The notes under the pieces: model-generated
Seen by the model: only the letters and a program-made list of their open reading frames with translations
Databases searched by the model: none
What the model was told of the DNA's origin: nothing
Translations under genes and position numbers: made by a program
Source: Juglans regia
Lineage: Eukaryota > Streptophyta > Magnoliopsida > Fagales > Juglandaceae
Direction of reading: 5' to 3'
Length of the DNA stretch: 64,000 bases
Assembly (NCBI RefSeq): GCF_001411555.2
Contig: NC_049903.1
Coordinates: forward strand, 17,899,234-17,963,233
Shown here: positions 1-11,793 of the stretch, in pieces
Position numbering within the stretch: position 1 is the first letter of the stretch
Layout: every line of letters starts with the position of its first letter

Positions 1-171
1 GATCTACGTGAGTATGCTTTGAATGCCGGACAATTGATCATCATCGCTGTATACAAAGGTTCATCTGTGACAGACTGGGATTTCGATCTTCTTGAACTTG
101 ACCAAACCACGAGGCAAAGAACTGGGGTGAGACACAATGTGTTTTACAGCATTTATTGCTGCCCAGATTGA
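1..171 (+). CDS. 3'-terminal coding exon of an unrecognised host gene (partial)
   Basis: An open frame runs from the first base to a TGA at 169-171 (56 codons, no internal stop). The peptide has ordinary plant composition and ends NVFYSIYCCPD. The upstream part of the gene lies outside the window. I do not recognise the family: there is a short hydrophobic run (QLIIIAVYKG) followed by an acidic patch (TDWDFDLLELD) and a basic stretch (TTRQRTG). The sequence turns sharply AT-rich immediately after the stop, as expected for a 3' UTR and intergenic DNA. It could be the last exon of a real gene or a chance open frame; codon use and the clean drop after the stop favour the former. Confidence 0.45.
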   Translation, partial: DLREYALNAGQLIIIAVYKGSSVTDWDFDLLELDQTTRQRTGVRHNVFYSIYCCPD

Positions 172-473
172 ATATCAACTTAATAACTCTTGATGAGGAA
201 TTTTTTTCACTTTCATCATTCCTAACGTGCTATCAAATAATTAAAAATATTTTATTATTATTTTTACTTATCTATCACACATCTTATACCATGTAAAGAA
301 TAACAAAATGATGATGATTAAAATAGTCTCTAAAAAACTGTGCTAAGGTACAATAGCATGATTTGTAGTTGGTCAGGACCCTGTTAAAACTTTTGAGAAA
401 AGTTAGGTTACTAACATTTTGGTTTACCTATTCGGGATAAAGAGGTGAGTGTGCGTAAGTCACATGCTTCTGG
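172..473. other. AT-rich spacer after the terminal exon
   Basis: Non-coding, A/T-rich, with several AATAA-like words that could serve as poly(A) signals for the gene ending at 171. Nothing else is visible. Confidence 0.4.
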
Positions 474-670
474 GTTTGGTTTGGTTAGTAAATCTATTTT
501 AATTTATTTCAACTCATTATTATAAAATTTTCAAATTTTAATATAAAATATAATAAATAATTTAATTTTTTTAAATTTTAAAATAATAATAATATTAAAA
601 AATAATATTCTAACAATATTTTTTCATCTCAACTAAACTCAATTCAACTCAATATCCAAATGCAGCCTAA
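474..670. mobile_element. AT-rich MITE, copy A
   Basis: About 200 bp with a TTTGGTTTGGTTA-like left end and a complementary, diverged right end (TATCCAAATGCAGCC). The core of AAATTTTAAAATAATAATAATATT followed by CTCAACT/CTCATCT words recurs at 11794, 14206 and 16956, so it is a dispersed family. The ends here are the most diverged of the set. Confidence 0.55.
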
Positions 671-3648
671 ACCTTCGTATTCTCCAAAATATAGGAAAAA
701 TTCTTGAGAAAACTTCTCTCCCCCCTCCCAACTGGTTTCCAAAATTAGGGATTTCTGGGTTTCTCGCACTGTTTGGCAGCCTCTCCGTACGTCTTCGATA
801 GGTAAGTTTCTACCCTTCTCACTCACAAACTAGCCTCACACTCTTTCAATCTCTCTCATTGGTTTCATCTAAGAGAAATCTCAGTTTCGAATCCGTATAC
901 TCAGTGTGCATTCATGTGTTCCATTGGTTCTTTGTGAGTTGAAAATCGAAATTGAAATTGAAAACCCCATCAATAACTGACTGTACATTGATATTTCGCA
1001 TGTCTTTGTCTGAGCTTCTCTAAGGTTTCACCAAGTGAGATTTTGTTAGAGATTTGGAAAGCAATTTAGGGAAAATCAGTTCGGTGAGTTTCTTTCATTC
1101 ATGCTTTGTTTAATTTATGTGATATTCATACTCTGAAATGAAGTCTTTGTGCTATGTTCTCTGAGTTGGGTTTTCTGTTGTTACTCACTTTGAGCCATTG
1201 TGATTTTGTAATTTTAGCAACAATGATTCTGTGATTTGAGCCATTGTGATTTTGTGATTTGAGCCACTGTGATTCTATATTCTCTGGGTTGGACTTGAGC
1301 CATTGTGATTATGTAATTTGAGCCACTGATGTGTTAATTCTATGATTTTCATACTCTCCAATATCATGGTGATTTGCGTGATTATTTGATTTGAGGAGGC
1401 TATTGCTGTGATTTTTGGATTATAAGGAGTTGTTGCTATGATATTTGGACAATATTTGTTTCTGGGATATTTGGTTTACACATGTTATTTGTGATATGTT
1501 GATTAATGTTGTGTTGTTGGCCAGGTTCTTGTTGTTCATTGGCTATTTCATTTTTTTGTTTAGTTATACCTTTGTCCTTTGTAGCTTTTGGTGTTGCTTT
1601 AGGGCTCTCGTTGGGGCTACGTGTGTAGTGTAAGGTTGTGATGATGATTCAATTTCTTTTATTGGAAGTCTAAACCACAAGTGTTGTGAATTGAGCTCGA
1701 TTAATATGGTAAGGTAACTCGGATAACCATCTTTATTGTGATAGTTTCACAAAGGCAACTAGTGTTAAATGTGTTGCAGCTATTCGAGCTTGCGCTCCTT
1801 TCCTAAACATGCTATAAAAAAACCATTCTATGCATCATAGAAAAATATTTGTAATATTTGGCTGTAACTTATCCCCTATTTACTTATCCCCAATTTGTTA
1901 TATGTTGTATTGTGGTCCCTACATTAATGCAACAATGCAATTCTACCAAGTGAGAAAAAGAAATACTTAGGACAGCTTCAACCTTGTTGCATTAGGGGGC
2001 TCTTTGCCCGAGTTTAGATAATGTCTGAAATGTTTAGTCTAAAACATGGCCATAGATCCTACGTTTTTATGAAGAATAAGGGTTTTGAATTGTAATAATC
2101 ACTACAGTTCAAGCTTCACCACTCACCATTATCTGACTCTTGTAAAAGGAGAGCTGTGTGTGTAAGTTGAGAGGGAATCCTTCATGAAGCAAAGAATAAT
2201 TATTATGAACTATTTTTTGTATTGGATTGTGTGTGCTTACTAGTATAAGCATCTTGAAGTCTTTTGCAACTAATATGGGTTTAAGGTTTGACTTTTGAGT
2301 AGGAATCCTGAATAATTATTCTGAATTGTTTCAGATTTTAAAACTAGTGATTGGGACTGTCTTATCAAATTGAATCTTTGTGAAAAAATAATGAAACTTT
2401 CATTTTGTAAACTTATCATGTTTGTCTTAGAACTTTGGAGTAGTTATTTTAACTATATTATGTGCATCACAACCATTAAAGTTTCCTGTGAGCATCAACC
2501 TTTTTATCTTATCTTTGTAATCCATTTTTAAGAGCAGTATGTTTGTTTTTGCTGAGATAGATTTCAAAACCAATTTCTCTCATGATTATTTTTCCATATT
2601 TTTTATTTTTTTCTGAGCAATCTTTTTTTTTCTTGGGATGAGTGACTTTGCTTCTTAAGAGGGGGAGGAGTAATCCATCTGCACTTGTTTATTTATTAAA
2701 TTTATTAATTTGCACTTGTTTAACTTTCTCAATGAACATTTCTGGGCAAGTAGCTGGTAGTTGAATATTATTCTTTGGCACACCCTTCTTTTTCTCTCTC
2801 TTTTGTTTGCAAGCCTTTTGTTTTCTGTTTTTACACCCTTTCTCAACCCTCATACTTATTGTTTTGGGTTTCTGTGGATTTCTGTTTTTCTCCTTTTGCT
2901 TGAAAATAAGTGAGGCACACATTGCTGGCACATCAACTAGAATTTTTGTTACTGTTTTGATTAACACATTATTAGTTTCAGATGTGTTTCTGGGGAGGTG
3001 AATTGTAGTCTCTTCTTGTGGTTCTTCTTCAGTTACCTACTCCACAAGTTGAACTGTGAGTTAAATCATTAAATCTTTATCCAAGTTTTCTTACCTCTTC
3101 TACTTTTTCAGAAAACCCATCCACTAGTTTGCAATGTGTTGCATCCCTTTCATTTTTTGACCAGAACCTCATCCATTAAGATTCTTGTGTTCCATGATGT
3201 TCTTGTTTGACCCTTTCATTGTTATTTTTTCCATTTAGCATGTTGTTCTGTTCCATTTAGCATGATGTTCTTTTCCATTTAGGGGGCTCTTTGTTCCATT
3301 TTCTTTGCTGTTTTTAGAGCTTGATTTTCTACCTCATGCATCTTGATTGTTAGTTGGATTTGTTTGTTTGCAATTAAATTGTATAGCCTTTGGCTGTGAT
3401 AATGACAAGTTGAGTGGGAACAAAGGAAAATTGGCACATACTCAATGGTAGGGTAACCCGGGAGACCAATGAATACTGGCAACTGATGTTGCAACCATTT
3501 AAGAAATTGCCACTTCCTATATGTCACCATTTATTTCTTGAGCTGGTTTGAAATGTCTTGTCCCAATTGCTTTTGAGCTTCTAACATGTTTAGTTGAACT
3601 GCTCATTATCTACAATTAGTACTGCTAGATTCATAAGACCATGAACAT
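671..3648. other. Long non-coding stretch upstream of the Harbinger ORF1
   Basis: About 3 kb without a convincing gene. It begins with a pyrimidine-rich, leader-like section (690-1090) containing possible splice donors (GATAG|GTAAGT near 799, TTCG|GTGAGT near 1081). It then becomes T-rich and intron-like with only short open frames, including a lysine-rich minus-strand frame at 2689-2967. It may be the 5' region and first introns of a transcribed gene, or the left arm of the Harbinger element whose left terminus I could not find. Confidence 0.35.
1191..1345. repeat. Degenerate 23-bp tandem repeat
   Basis: The word GAGCCA(T/C)TG recurs at 1192, 1238, 1261, 1297 and 1320, mostly followed by TGATT(T/A)TGT(G/A)ATTT. 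Two of the spacings are exactly 23 bp and two are longer. Copies differ by several bases. It is a short minisatellite in non-coding DNA. Confidence 0.7.
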
Positions 3649-5185
3649 ATGTTTTTCACTAACCTCCTCAATGAGGACCCTAAGATTGATCAGACTTACT
3701 CAAGTCTAACTCAACACTTTCTAGTGATGTTGGAAGACTCTCCTCCTCCACCTCAATTAGGCATTTTTTCAGAGAAAAAATCAGTAAGGGGTGCAAACTT
3801 CACCCAAGAAGAAAACAAACTTCTTGTCTCTGCATGGTTTAATACTAGTGTAGATGCCATCCAAGGAACCGATAAAATACATGCCCAAATTTTGGAGAAA
3901 ATTGGTTTATACTTCAATCAGTATAAACAAAGTACAACGGATTGGACCGTTGGGTTCTTAATACATTGGTGGTCCACGATTCAAAAAGTGACCAACAAAT
4001 TTTGTGCGAAGATAGCACAAGTTGAAGGGTTGAATCAAAGTGGTATGACTGAGCAAGAAAATGTATATCCATCCACTAGTTTCAATCTCTTGTACTTAGT
4101 ATTTTATTTAATTCTTGGCCAACTTTGCTAATTATTTTCTGTTTGGTTCTATTTTGCAAGTTTGACAAAGCGAAAACTATGTACCAATCACTTGAGAAAA
4201 GTAGCTTTCTTTTTTAGTATTGTTGGCACCTGTTGAAGGACCAATAAAAATTGATTTAGCGTTGCTGAAAGGAAAGTCCAAAGCCAAGATCTACGACTTT
4301 TGTGACCCCGACTGATACCTCTATAAGAGTTTAATTTAAACTCTTTGTCCCACACAATCATATTCTAATGGGTTTAAGATAGTTCAATTATTATCTCTTA
4401 AGTGATGAGTCATAGTGGGATAAGAACAACCCTATTTCTAATTACAGTGGGACACAAAGTCCTTAGATTTCTTGATGGTTAGAAATATATAAATAGTGCT
4501 GAGGGGGTAAGGGGTCAAACCTACAACATCAGAGTGCCTCTAGCCATCGGGAGACACTTGTGAGGCTAAGTTGCTAGGGTGATCCTTATCTCATAGTCAG
4601 ATTAAATTATTCATCAAACAGATGGAGAAAGGTACGTATTTAATTATCATTATTTTTATTATTGTAGATTATAGAAAATCAAAGATCAAATTATTAATGT
4701 TCATGTTAAAATATTTAACAATCTTTACTAACACGTTTGTAGATTTAGCAAATGAGCAGCATGTTGTTAACAATAATGTTGTTGAGTTGGAGAGGCCAAT
4801 AGGAATGAAATATGAGAAAGCAAAATGAAAGGCCCCAATTAGACCAATTGAGGATATTGCCGAAATCCCCAAAATGAAGTATACTCTTCTTGAGGAGTTA
4901 CACGTTCAAGAGAAAGAGTTTTTCCATCTTAAAGAAGAGAAGATGCAATATGATTGAGAAATGAAGGGTCATAAAATACAGTAAGAGGACAAGAGGCTTA
5001 GGTTGGAAGTCGAGAGACTTGAATTTGTCCGGTTTAAAGCGGAGGAGAGAGCGAAGATGGACTAGTTAGATAGAGAGGAGTGGATCATGTTAGTGGATGT
5101 TACTGGCTTACTTGAAATACAACGCACATACTTCCAGCAGCGTCAAATGGAAATTATGATGAAGCGTAATGGAGAGAAGCAGTGA
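3649..5185 (+). pseudogene. PIF/Harbinger ORF1, Myb/SANT-like DNA-binding protein (broken)
   Basis: Exon 1 starts at the ATG at 3649 and runs to about 4062. It begins MFFTNLLNEDP, then carries the Myb/SANT-like part RGANFTQEENKLLVSAWFN and a WWSTIQKVTNKFCAKI segment. A second block (about 4141-4245) reads KTMYQSLEKSSF then CWHLLKDQ with a stop between. The last block (about 4742-5185) contains ERPIGMKYEKAK and an EEWIMLVD...RQMEIMMKRNG C terminus. This is the order seen in plant proteins often annotated as NAM-associated or glutathione S-transferase T3-like, which are Harbinger ORF1 products that accompany the transposase in DNA binding and nuclear import. There are at least four in-frame stops in the last block, and an unrelated-looking segment separates the second and third blocks. 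It is a pseudogene. Confidence 0.75.
4270..4620. other. Unexplained segment splitting ORF1, possible small LTR or SINE-type insertion
   Basis: Between the second and third coding blocks of the Harbinger ORF1 lies about 350 bp that is richer in G/C. It contains a near-palindrome at 4326-4344 (AGAGTTTAATTTAAACTCT), a TATA-like ATATAAATAG at about 4487, and a G/C-rich stretch after it (AGGGGGTAAGGGG). That arrangement resembles the core of a small LTR. No clear target duplication was found, so it could instead be intron sequence. Confidence 0.3.
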
Positions 5186-5473
5186 CATTCACCAATGTTA
5201 AATCATTGGTTAATTTGTAACACATTATTATTTTTCACATAAATGTGGTTTTTGAGGAAATTTAGGAATGGACATATGGTAAACTTGTGCATGGATAGAA
5301 AATAGTAAACAAATATTACAAATATTTCAAACATTACAGATAAGCAAAATACAACCAGATATTTTGGTCTATGTTGTTCTGCCACTATTTTTTAGGGAAA
5401 AGAAATTATACAATCAAAAATATTTAGTCACTACTGACAACATAAATTATAGTGGATTGCATCTTTTCTAATT

Positions 5474-6728
5474 TTAGGAATATAATTTCCATTGATTCTC
5501 AATTATGTCTGATTGGAGTTGATGATGAGCTGAATTGTCTCTAATCTCATGATGACTTTGAATGAGCTCCAAAAGTCTAGATGTAGGATTGCGCAACAAT
5601 TTAGGCAGATCCTCATCAAGTTGTTCATACTTGAACTCAGGAACCCCATTATTATCACGCTTGTCTTCGATGATCATGTTATGTAAAATTACGCAAGCTT
5701 TCATAATATTTGTTAAATAATTGATTTTGAACATTCAAGCAGGTCCACAAACGAATGTAAAGCATTGTTGAAGGATCCTAAATGCACGCTCTGCATCCTT
5801 TCTTTCTGATTCCTTTGTTGCGGTAAAAAAATATATCTTTTTGTTCTCTTGTGGAGATGAGATTGTCTTCACAAATGTTGACCATTTTTTATAAATACCA
5901 TCGACAAGGTAGTACCCCATAGTGTAGTCATTACCATTAATTGAGTAATTCACTGGAGGAGCATGTCCTTGGGGAAGTTCATGGAAAATAAAAGATCTCT
6001 CTAGCACATTGATATCGTTATGAGAATTGGATAATCCAAAAAAGACATGTCATATCTAAAGATCATATAAAGCAACTGTTTCTAATATAATAATTGATTC
6101 ATGATTGTGCTCAGAGTACATACCTTTTCACGTAGACTGATAATTTTTTCACTTCCAATGCATGTAATCAATGCTTCCTAGCATTCCTAGAAAACCACGT
6201 TATTCACCAATAGTGAGCAATCGAGCAATATCATTGGTACTTGAAAATGTAAAATATTCATTATAAAAAATATTTATTACTATAGTTACAAATTTTTTTC
6301 AAACTCTCCATTCCGGTGCTTTCTTCAATCCAAATGTATTCATCCATAAAATCAGCAGTTGCTCCATATAGCATTTTAAGTGAAACAGTTATCTTTTGCG
6401 GAGAAGATAGACCGAATCTTCCAGCATTATCTCTTCTTTGGATGAAGTAGGGTTCGAAAACTTCTACCTCACGCAGAATACGAAGAAATAGAGAACGATT
6501 CATATGAAATCTCTTTTGAAATAGATTCAAGGGATATACTGGTGCTGTTGCAAAATCATTGCGAAATAGCCATTCGTGGTCTTCAATATGATCACACCTA
6601 ATGTACTTGCGACGTTGGCGAGGACCACGACGAGTAGATGTTGATCCTCAATCGTCATTAAGAACAAGCTCTAACTTATCTTCAGAGTCTACGTGAAGCA
6701 GCAATTTGCAAAAGAAAGAATTAGCCAT
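5474..6728 (-). pseudogene. HARBI1-type DDE transposase/nuclease of the Harbinger element (broken)
   Basis: Read on the minus strand from an ATG at 6728 (MANSFF). The order is: an N-terminal block with TRRGPRQRRKYIRCDHIEDHEWLF; then MNRSLFLRILREVEVFEPYF and SSPQKITVSLKMLYGATADFMDEY; then, near 6150-6190, GMLGSIDYMHWK, which holds the first catalytic Asp; then GYYLVDGIYKKWSTF (second Asp) and RKDAERAFRILQQCFT (catalytic Glu); and finally ACVILHNMIIEDKRDN. This is the standard layout of the plant ALP1-like/HARBI1 family. Stops and frameshifts fall near 6645, 6290, 6160 and 6140. The catalytic triad positions can still be recognised, so decay is moderate. The convergent ORF1 at 3649-5185 is its partner. 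Confidence 0.85.
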
Positions 6729-7685
6729 TAAAAAGTGAGTGGAAAATAAGGCTGGAATGAGAATTTTCTCTTAAGATGAAATGAGACTTACGTTGCTCTA
6801 GATGTGAATGGACTCAGAAGTGCTCTTATTTATACAAAAAAATGTTACTATTTGAAAATATGTCTATTAGGAAAATGACAAAAAATAACAGTTACAAGTA
6901 GGAAAAGATGTGTTACTACTAGATAAAGGACAAAAATATTACCGTTAGATAAATGATAAAAATGTTTCCATTAGACAAAGGATAAAAAATATTACCGTTT
7001 GATCACAGAGAAAACTATAATCTTGATTTTTTTATTTCTTAAAAGAAAATTTTCAAAACTATTTTTATAAAAGGCGATTTTTATTATTTCAAAAACTTTC
7101 AAAACTGTTAGACAAAGGTGAATTTTTATAAAATATTTTATTATTTTTAAAACTGCAATAATTTTAAAACTATATCGTACCCACCAAAAAATCGGCTGTG
7201 TTTAAAATATTAGCTACAAAGTGATAGTTCAAAACATAAGGAAAAAGACAAAAGAGTGAGTAGTTAAAAACTTATAATCTTAAATAGAAGTGAGAGAAAA
7301 ATAATAAAGAAAGAATAGAGAAAGATTATTTTTAATAGAATAGAAAAATGATAAGGAATGAGATGTAGGAGATTTTTGAAAAATGAGTAAAATCTAGAAT
7401 AAAATTTTAGGAATGGTGGTTTTTAGCCAAAACTTGAGAAAATTTACGAGGAATGAGACGTGAATGCTCTATATGTATAAGTTGCAATGCTTAGGTAGAT
7501 TTGGTGTACTTTTACTATGATGAGGACCAGTCTATTTGGTCAAGTGTGTTAAAATCTTATTTAGTCAAAGGTCAATGCATACGAAGCTATAAACTAACAT
7601 GACTTCATATAATACTTTAATTCAAAATAAACTTCAACACATGACAATGGTAGCTAATATCTATTTGGGCTACCAAGAAATAACG
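6729..7685. other. AT-rich Harbinger right arm and flank
   Basis: Non-coding. It includes short imperfect repeats around 6880-7120 (variants of GACAAAGGATAAAAATATTACC), the subterminal region of the Harbinger element up to about 7470, then AT-rich flank. No gene is seen. Confidence 0.4.
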
Positions 7686-7808
7686 TGATGTCCTCAACCC
7701 CCACTTGGAATTTGAGGGAGCTTGAAGCGCCAGAACATGTAACACAAGGTGACATACCTCCATTCATGATATTTAAAGACGCGGTGCACATAGCATGCAT
7801 TTAATAAT

Positions 7809-8019
7809 GGAAAATGCTAGTTGAACCGATAAAAGTGATCGATTGAATTTTGGTTTTTAATTTTTTTTACTTAATGATTAAGAAATTGAATATTAGTGAA
7901 TTGATATTATTTATTTTTTAAAAATATTTAAAACTGTGTAAAAATTGAATAAAAAAAAGTGCATTTGCACTCATCGGTACACTTCCTTCGGTTAAATGTC
8001 GGTCCCAAGAACACTGTCC
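7809..8019. mobile_element. Mutator-like MITE with 9-bp target duplication
   Basis: A 211-bp element flanked by perfect TTTAATAAT repeats at 7800-7808 and 8020-8028. Its ends are imperfect inverted repeats: GGAAAATGCTAG at the left, and GGACAGTGTTCT when the right end is read on the minus strand; both lead into ACCGA. The GGxxAxTGxT start, 9-bp duplication and AT-rich core are hallmarks of Mutator-derived MITEs. It is non-coding. Confidence 0.8.
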
Positions 8020-8711
8020 TTTAATAATATGCAATATTCATAGTGAATAATTTTTTTTTTTTTGAGCAATACTATGTACTAGAAATATTATATCCAAAAA
8101 ACATAACCATACTTTGTAATTTCAAATGATAAACAAATATTGAAAAGGATACAACACTTGTCCAAAAAGTTTGTAACAACATAAGTACTGGAGACAACGC
8201 TTTATAAATACAGTTTGGAAATAAAATCTGTTGTATTTAACTACTAAGTTGCTCATGTAGCTTGACTATAATCTCTAAGATCGCGTCCAAAAAAGTATAA
8301 TCGTAGTTATCAGTTCCTCGTCGTCTCGCTGTGTACTACTTAGGCTTGTCCAGTCTACCAGGTGCGGGTATTTGAGATCTTGACACATCGTCTACCATTC
8401 TCGGAGGAATAGTAGTTGAGACTACCAAATGAGATTTATTTACAAATCTCAGTAAGTAAGCTGCCAAACGACTAATAGTATACATATGTATGCACGACAG
8501 TAAAATGATATGGATGCATCATGCATGAACATGAGTATGCGCGACATGACTTGACAAATACTATGACATGTGATTGGCATGAAAATAATGTGATTGAACA
8601 TGGACGTGACATGACTTGACTGAACTGAACGTGGCATGAACTAAACTTGACAGGAACGTGATATGAACTTGAAAACTTGTTAACATATACATGATTGAAT
8701 AGAAAACCTTG

Positions 8712-9030
8712 CAATCAGAATGATTCAGCCAATTGCTTCGTTAGGAATATTTGAACAATCAGAATGATTCTACCCAATGTATTCCATTAGAAATACTTAG
8801 GCAAATAGAATAATTACGCCATCAGTATTTTAATAGAGATACCCTAATAATTAAAATAATTCCTATAGGAGTACCTTGTAATAGTTTTAATAGAAACACT
8901 CTTACAATTAGAATGATTTCACCATGACTATTTTAAAAATAAAGTATTATAGCAATCAAAATGATTATGACAGGAGTACCTTGTATAAGTTTTAAATAGA
9001 TATACTCTGACAATCAGAATGATTACGCCG
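8712..9030. repeat. Degenerate minisatellite, CAATCAGAATGATT unit
   Basis: The motif CAATCAGAATGATT or a close variant appears at about 8712, 8756, 8814, 8850, 8904, 8952 and 9011. Each copy is followed by an ACGCC/AGTAC-type word and then TTTTAATAGAAATAC. Unit length is roughly 45-60 bp and copies are well diverged. No protein is encoded. Confidence 0.7.
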
Positions 9031-9049
9031 CAAGCATCTTGTGCACGAT

Positions 9050-9440
9050 TGACTTGTAAAACATTTCATGATGGACTCGCATGACTCATGATATGTAACC
9101 ATGATGTGTAACAGATAAACATGTATAGTAATAAATGACATGGCATTCATGACATGTAACAGATAAACGTATAAAAGATAATGTGATATTTGTGACATGT
9201 AACAAATGAACTTGCAACAAATGATATGACATTCATGACATGTGACAATGAACTTGTAGTAGATAGCATGACATTCATGACATGTGACAAATGGACTTGT
9301 AGAAGATGGCATGACATTCATGATATGTGCCAAATGAACTTGTAACAAATGATATGATATATCATGGCATGTAACAATTAAGCATGAACTGTAATAAATG
9401 ACGTAACATGTCATGTTATAACAATTTAGAATAATAATAA
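9050..9440. repeat. Degenerate minisatellite, CATGACATGTGACA unit
   Basis: Units of about 55-60 bp built from GACATTCATGACATGTGACA, then AATGAACTTGTA and CAAATGATATG, repeat five to six times with substitutions and small deletions. Single CATGACATG words continue on both sides (8520-8650, 9540-9620). Open frames here are translations of the repeat and not genes. Confidence 0.75.
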
Positions 9441-10316
9441 TAATCGTGAGTGACAATAATATAATAGCAATAGTCTTACCACCATATATACATAAATACA
9501 TTGAGAGTAAGTTAGATGTTAACTTACTAATAAACATATGCTTCGTGACATAATGATCATGACATGTGACAGATATTCATACTTGATATTCATAACAACA
9601 TGACATGACATAGCATAATTCAATTTAATAAACTTAAAAGGAAACATGAACATAACTTGCATGGATCTTACCACCATACATACATAAATATCTTGAGAGT
9701 AATTTATAAGTTAACTTATAGTGATTAACGTAAAGTAAAATGTAGCGAGGAAAGCGTGAAAATTGGCTCAAAAAATGCAAGGCAGGAACTGCAAAAAAAT
9801 CTACCTGACTCTCTCAAGTTCTTTCTAGAAAGTGAGATGAAAATGCAAAAATGTGAAGTGATGAAGGAGGGTGGCATGATATACATTAGAGGGGGCTGAC
9901 ATGGGGTGGTTGAGTGACCCTTAGATGAGAGGTTGGTAACCAAAAGGTGGAGGAATAGTGGGCTACTGAGTTGTTGTCCCCTTGCTGCCAAAACTGGTTG
10001 AGTGGATGGTTTAGATTGGCTAGGCTTTTTGACTTTTATCAAGTGACTCCTAGCTTGAGTGGTGTATCAGCCCTTGTCTTAGCCTTGGGAGGGGGAAGAA
10101 ACTTTCTCAAAAAGCTTCCCTTGGTGGTGGTTTTCGGAGGGCCAAAGATGGGCCTTACCGATGGGCTTCAATTTGGGATTTCATTAGGCCTCATTTGGGA
10201 TTTCGGTTGGAATCAAGTCCAAATTGGGCCCATCTTTGGCTACCAGTGGGTTTATGGTTTAGCTGTAATCTTGACAAATTTTCCTATACCTTAAGTTGTG
10301 AATTTGTATAGTTTTT

Positions 10317-11793
10317 CTATGGACAAAAAAAAAAAAAAAAGCCAGCTTAGGAAGATTGCATATGAATTGGCATTGAATATATAACAATAAATATTGGACA
10401 AATAATAATAATAATAATTTTAATAAGAAACATAACATATACATAAATAAATATAAGATGTTTGCTTGCATGGGTGCCGGAGAAAATTAATAGGAACAGA
10501 TAATGATTTTCCCGGCAATGAGATGAAAAATTAGAAGATGCAATTTATTTGTGACAATCTTAGTTTGTATTTATAACTATTAGAGTTGCTGAAATAAGTA
10601 TTTGCAAACAATTTCGTAATTTCCAAAGAAAATAATTTTTGGCAAGATATTTTCTGCAAGAGTATGTCTATACAACAACCTGCTACACCACACACACGGT
10701 ACATATTTGCCAGTATGGTTTTTTATTTTTTATTTTTTTATTTTTAATGCAAAATGCACAGGCAAACAAACAAAAATCTTTCATACCGACATGCGCACAG
10801 GCAAACTCATGTGATTTGTGTAGGCTCGTTGGGCAGAGCAAATCTCAACCAAATCTTGGTCGCCGGCAAAGATCCAATTTTCAAGTCATTTAGCTTCGAT
10901 GTTGGCCCTTGTTTCTGTTTCTCTCAATTTTTCTCAGCAACCAAACAAACAAAAGCCTGAATAGAAGTTTTTCTCAAAACCATGTTTTAAGTTTTTCTCA
11001 GTAACCAAACAAAAGTCTAGAATCAATTTCTCAAAATTTTGAAGTTTTCCGGTAGTTTAGCTTCCAGGAGGAAGTAAGAGAGAGAGAGAGAGAAGTGGAG
11101 TGGAGGAAGAAATGAGAAAACAAATTTTCATACGTGAGGAAAGAACAATACTAGTCTTCCTGGTGGGGTCCTCCTGGGATTTTTTATTTTTATTTTTTTT
11201 CTTTTATTTTATAATTAAGAAAATATTTTTTAATGATATTATGATTTTTTTTTTTTTTTAAAAATATTTAAAAGTGTTAAAAAAATATATGTAAAAGAGA
11301 GCAAAAAATAAAAAAACATAAAATACACTAACGGAAACTCTAGCGGTGGCTCTAGTGTTACTGGTGAGGAAATGAGGGTTTTTGTCTATATCTACTAGTG
11401 AGATAGGTGATATGGAAGGCCAGAATTGCTCAGATCATGTTTGCTGCATCGAGTGCGCAGTGTAGGAAAAAAAATCGAATGCCGAGCAGATTTTTCCTTT
11501 CTGCAAGTATGCATAGGTTTATACCCCGCAAAAGAGGCCATATTTGTCTCAATGGCAGTCCGGGTATACATGTAGTTCAGTTCTTTCTTTATGAGAAATA
11601 AAAAGAAGAAAATTTTTTCTCATCAGTCGCTATTCACCATCTCACGCCTCATACCTTATGAAAAATACATCCACACCCTATGAAAAACATCTCACACCAT
11701 ATAAAAAAACTATAAGTATGGAGTGTGAGATAGAATAGTGACTGATGCATAGTATTCATCTAAAAAGAAAGACAGAAAAAAGTTTGATTAAGG
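10317..11793. other. Intergenic DNA, no supported gene
   Basis: AT-rich with an A-tract at 10325, a GA-rich run at about 11070-11095 and a few short open frames without family resemblance. The part at about 11140-11365 has an AT-rich core and roughly complementary outer parts (ATACTAGTCTTCC versus, on the minus strand, ACACTAGAGCCACC). It may be another Mutator-like MITE, but the ends are too diverged to be sure. Confidence 0.4.

Larger units (their letters stand above)
3649..7470. mobile_element. Decayed PIF/Harbinger DNA transposon
   Basis: Two convergent transposon genes define this element: a Myb/SANT-like ORF1 on the plus strand (3649-5185) and a HARBI1-type DDE transposase on the minus strand (5474-6728). 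That arrangement and pair of proteins is diagnostic of plant PIF/Harbinger elements. The right end probably lies at about 7470, where the reverse strand reads AGAGCATTCACGTC, a sequence typical of Harbinger/Tourist inverted repeats. I could not find the matching left terminus or the 3-bp target duplication, so the left boundary given is simply the ORF1 start. Both genes carry stops, so the copy is not autonomous. Confidence 0.75.
7686..10316 (-). mobile_element. Possible old Ty3/gypsy solo LTR (decayed)
   Basis: The general plan matches the better-preserved Tekay-like LTRs at 32241 and 37963. It starts TGATGTCCTCAACCCCC with a GACAT/ACAC-rich section after it, then a C/G-richer block, then a splice-donor-like CAGTAAGTAAG around 8450, then long ATG/CATG-rich sequence, and finally a GC-richer part at 9960-10250. 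I did not find a matching target duplication. The 3' boundary (about 10277-10316) is a guess. Confidence 0.3.

Noticed and set aside
1191..1345. Regular repeats suggestive of a CRISPR array
   Set aside because: Units are degenerate, unevenly spaced and adjacent without unique spacers, in plant nuclear DNA.
2689..2967. Lysine-rich 92-codon minus-strand frame
   Set aside because: Low complexity, in T-rich DNA, no homology or start context.
8449..9537. Minus-strand open frames of 60-181 codons
   Set aside because: Their peptides (repeated TCHECH, YMS and similar) are translations of the CATGACATG minisatellite. No domain, no conserved start.
11407..11601. 64-codon plus-strand frame
   Set aside because: Too short, no domain and no supporting signals.
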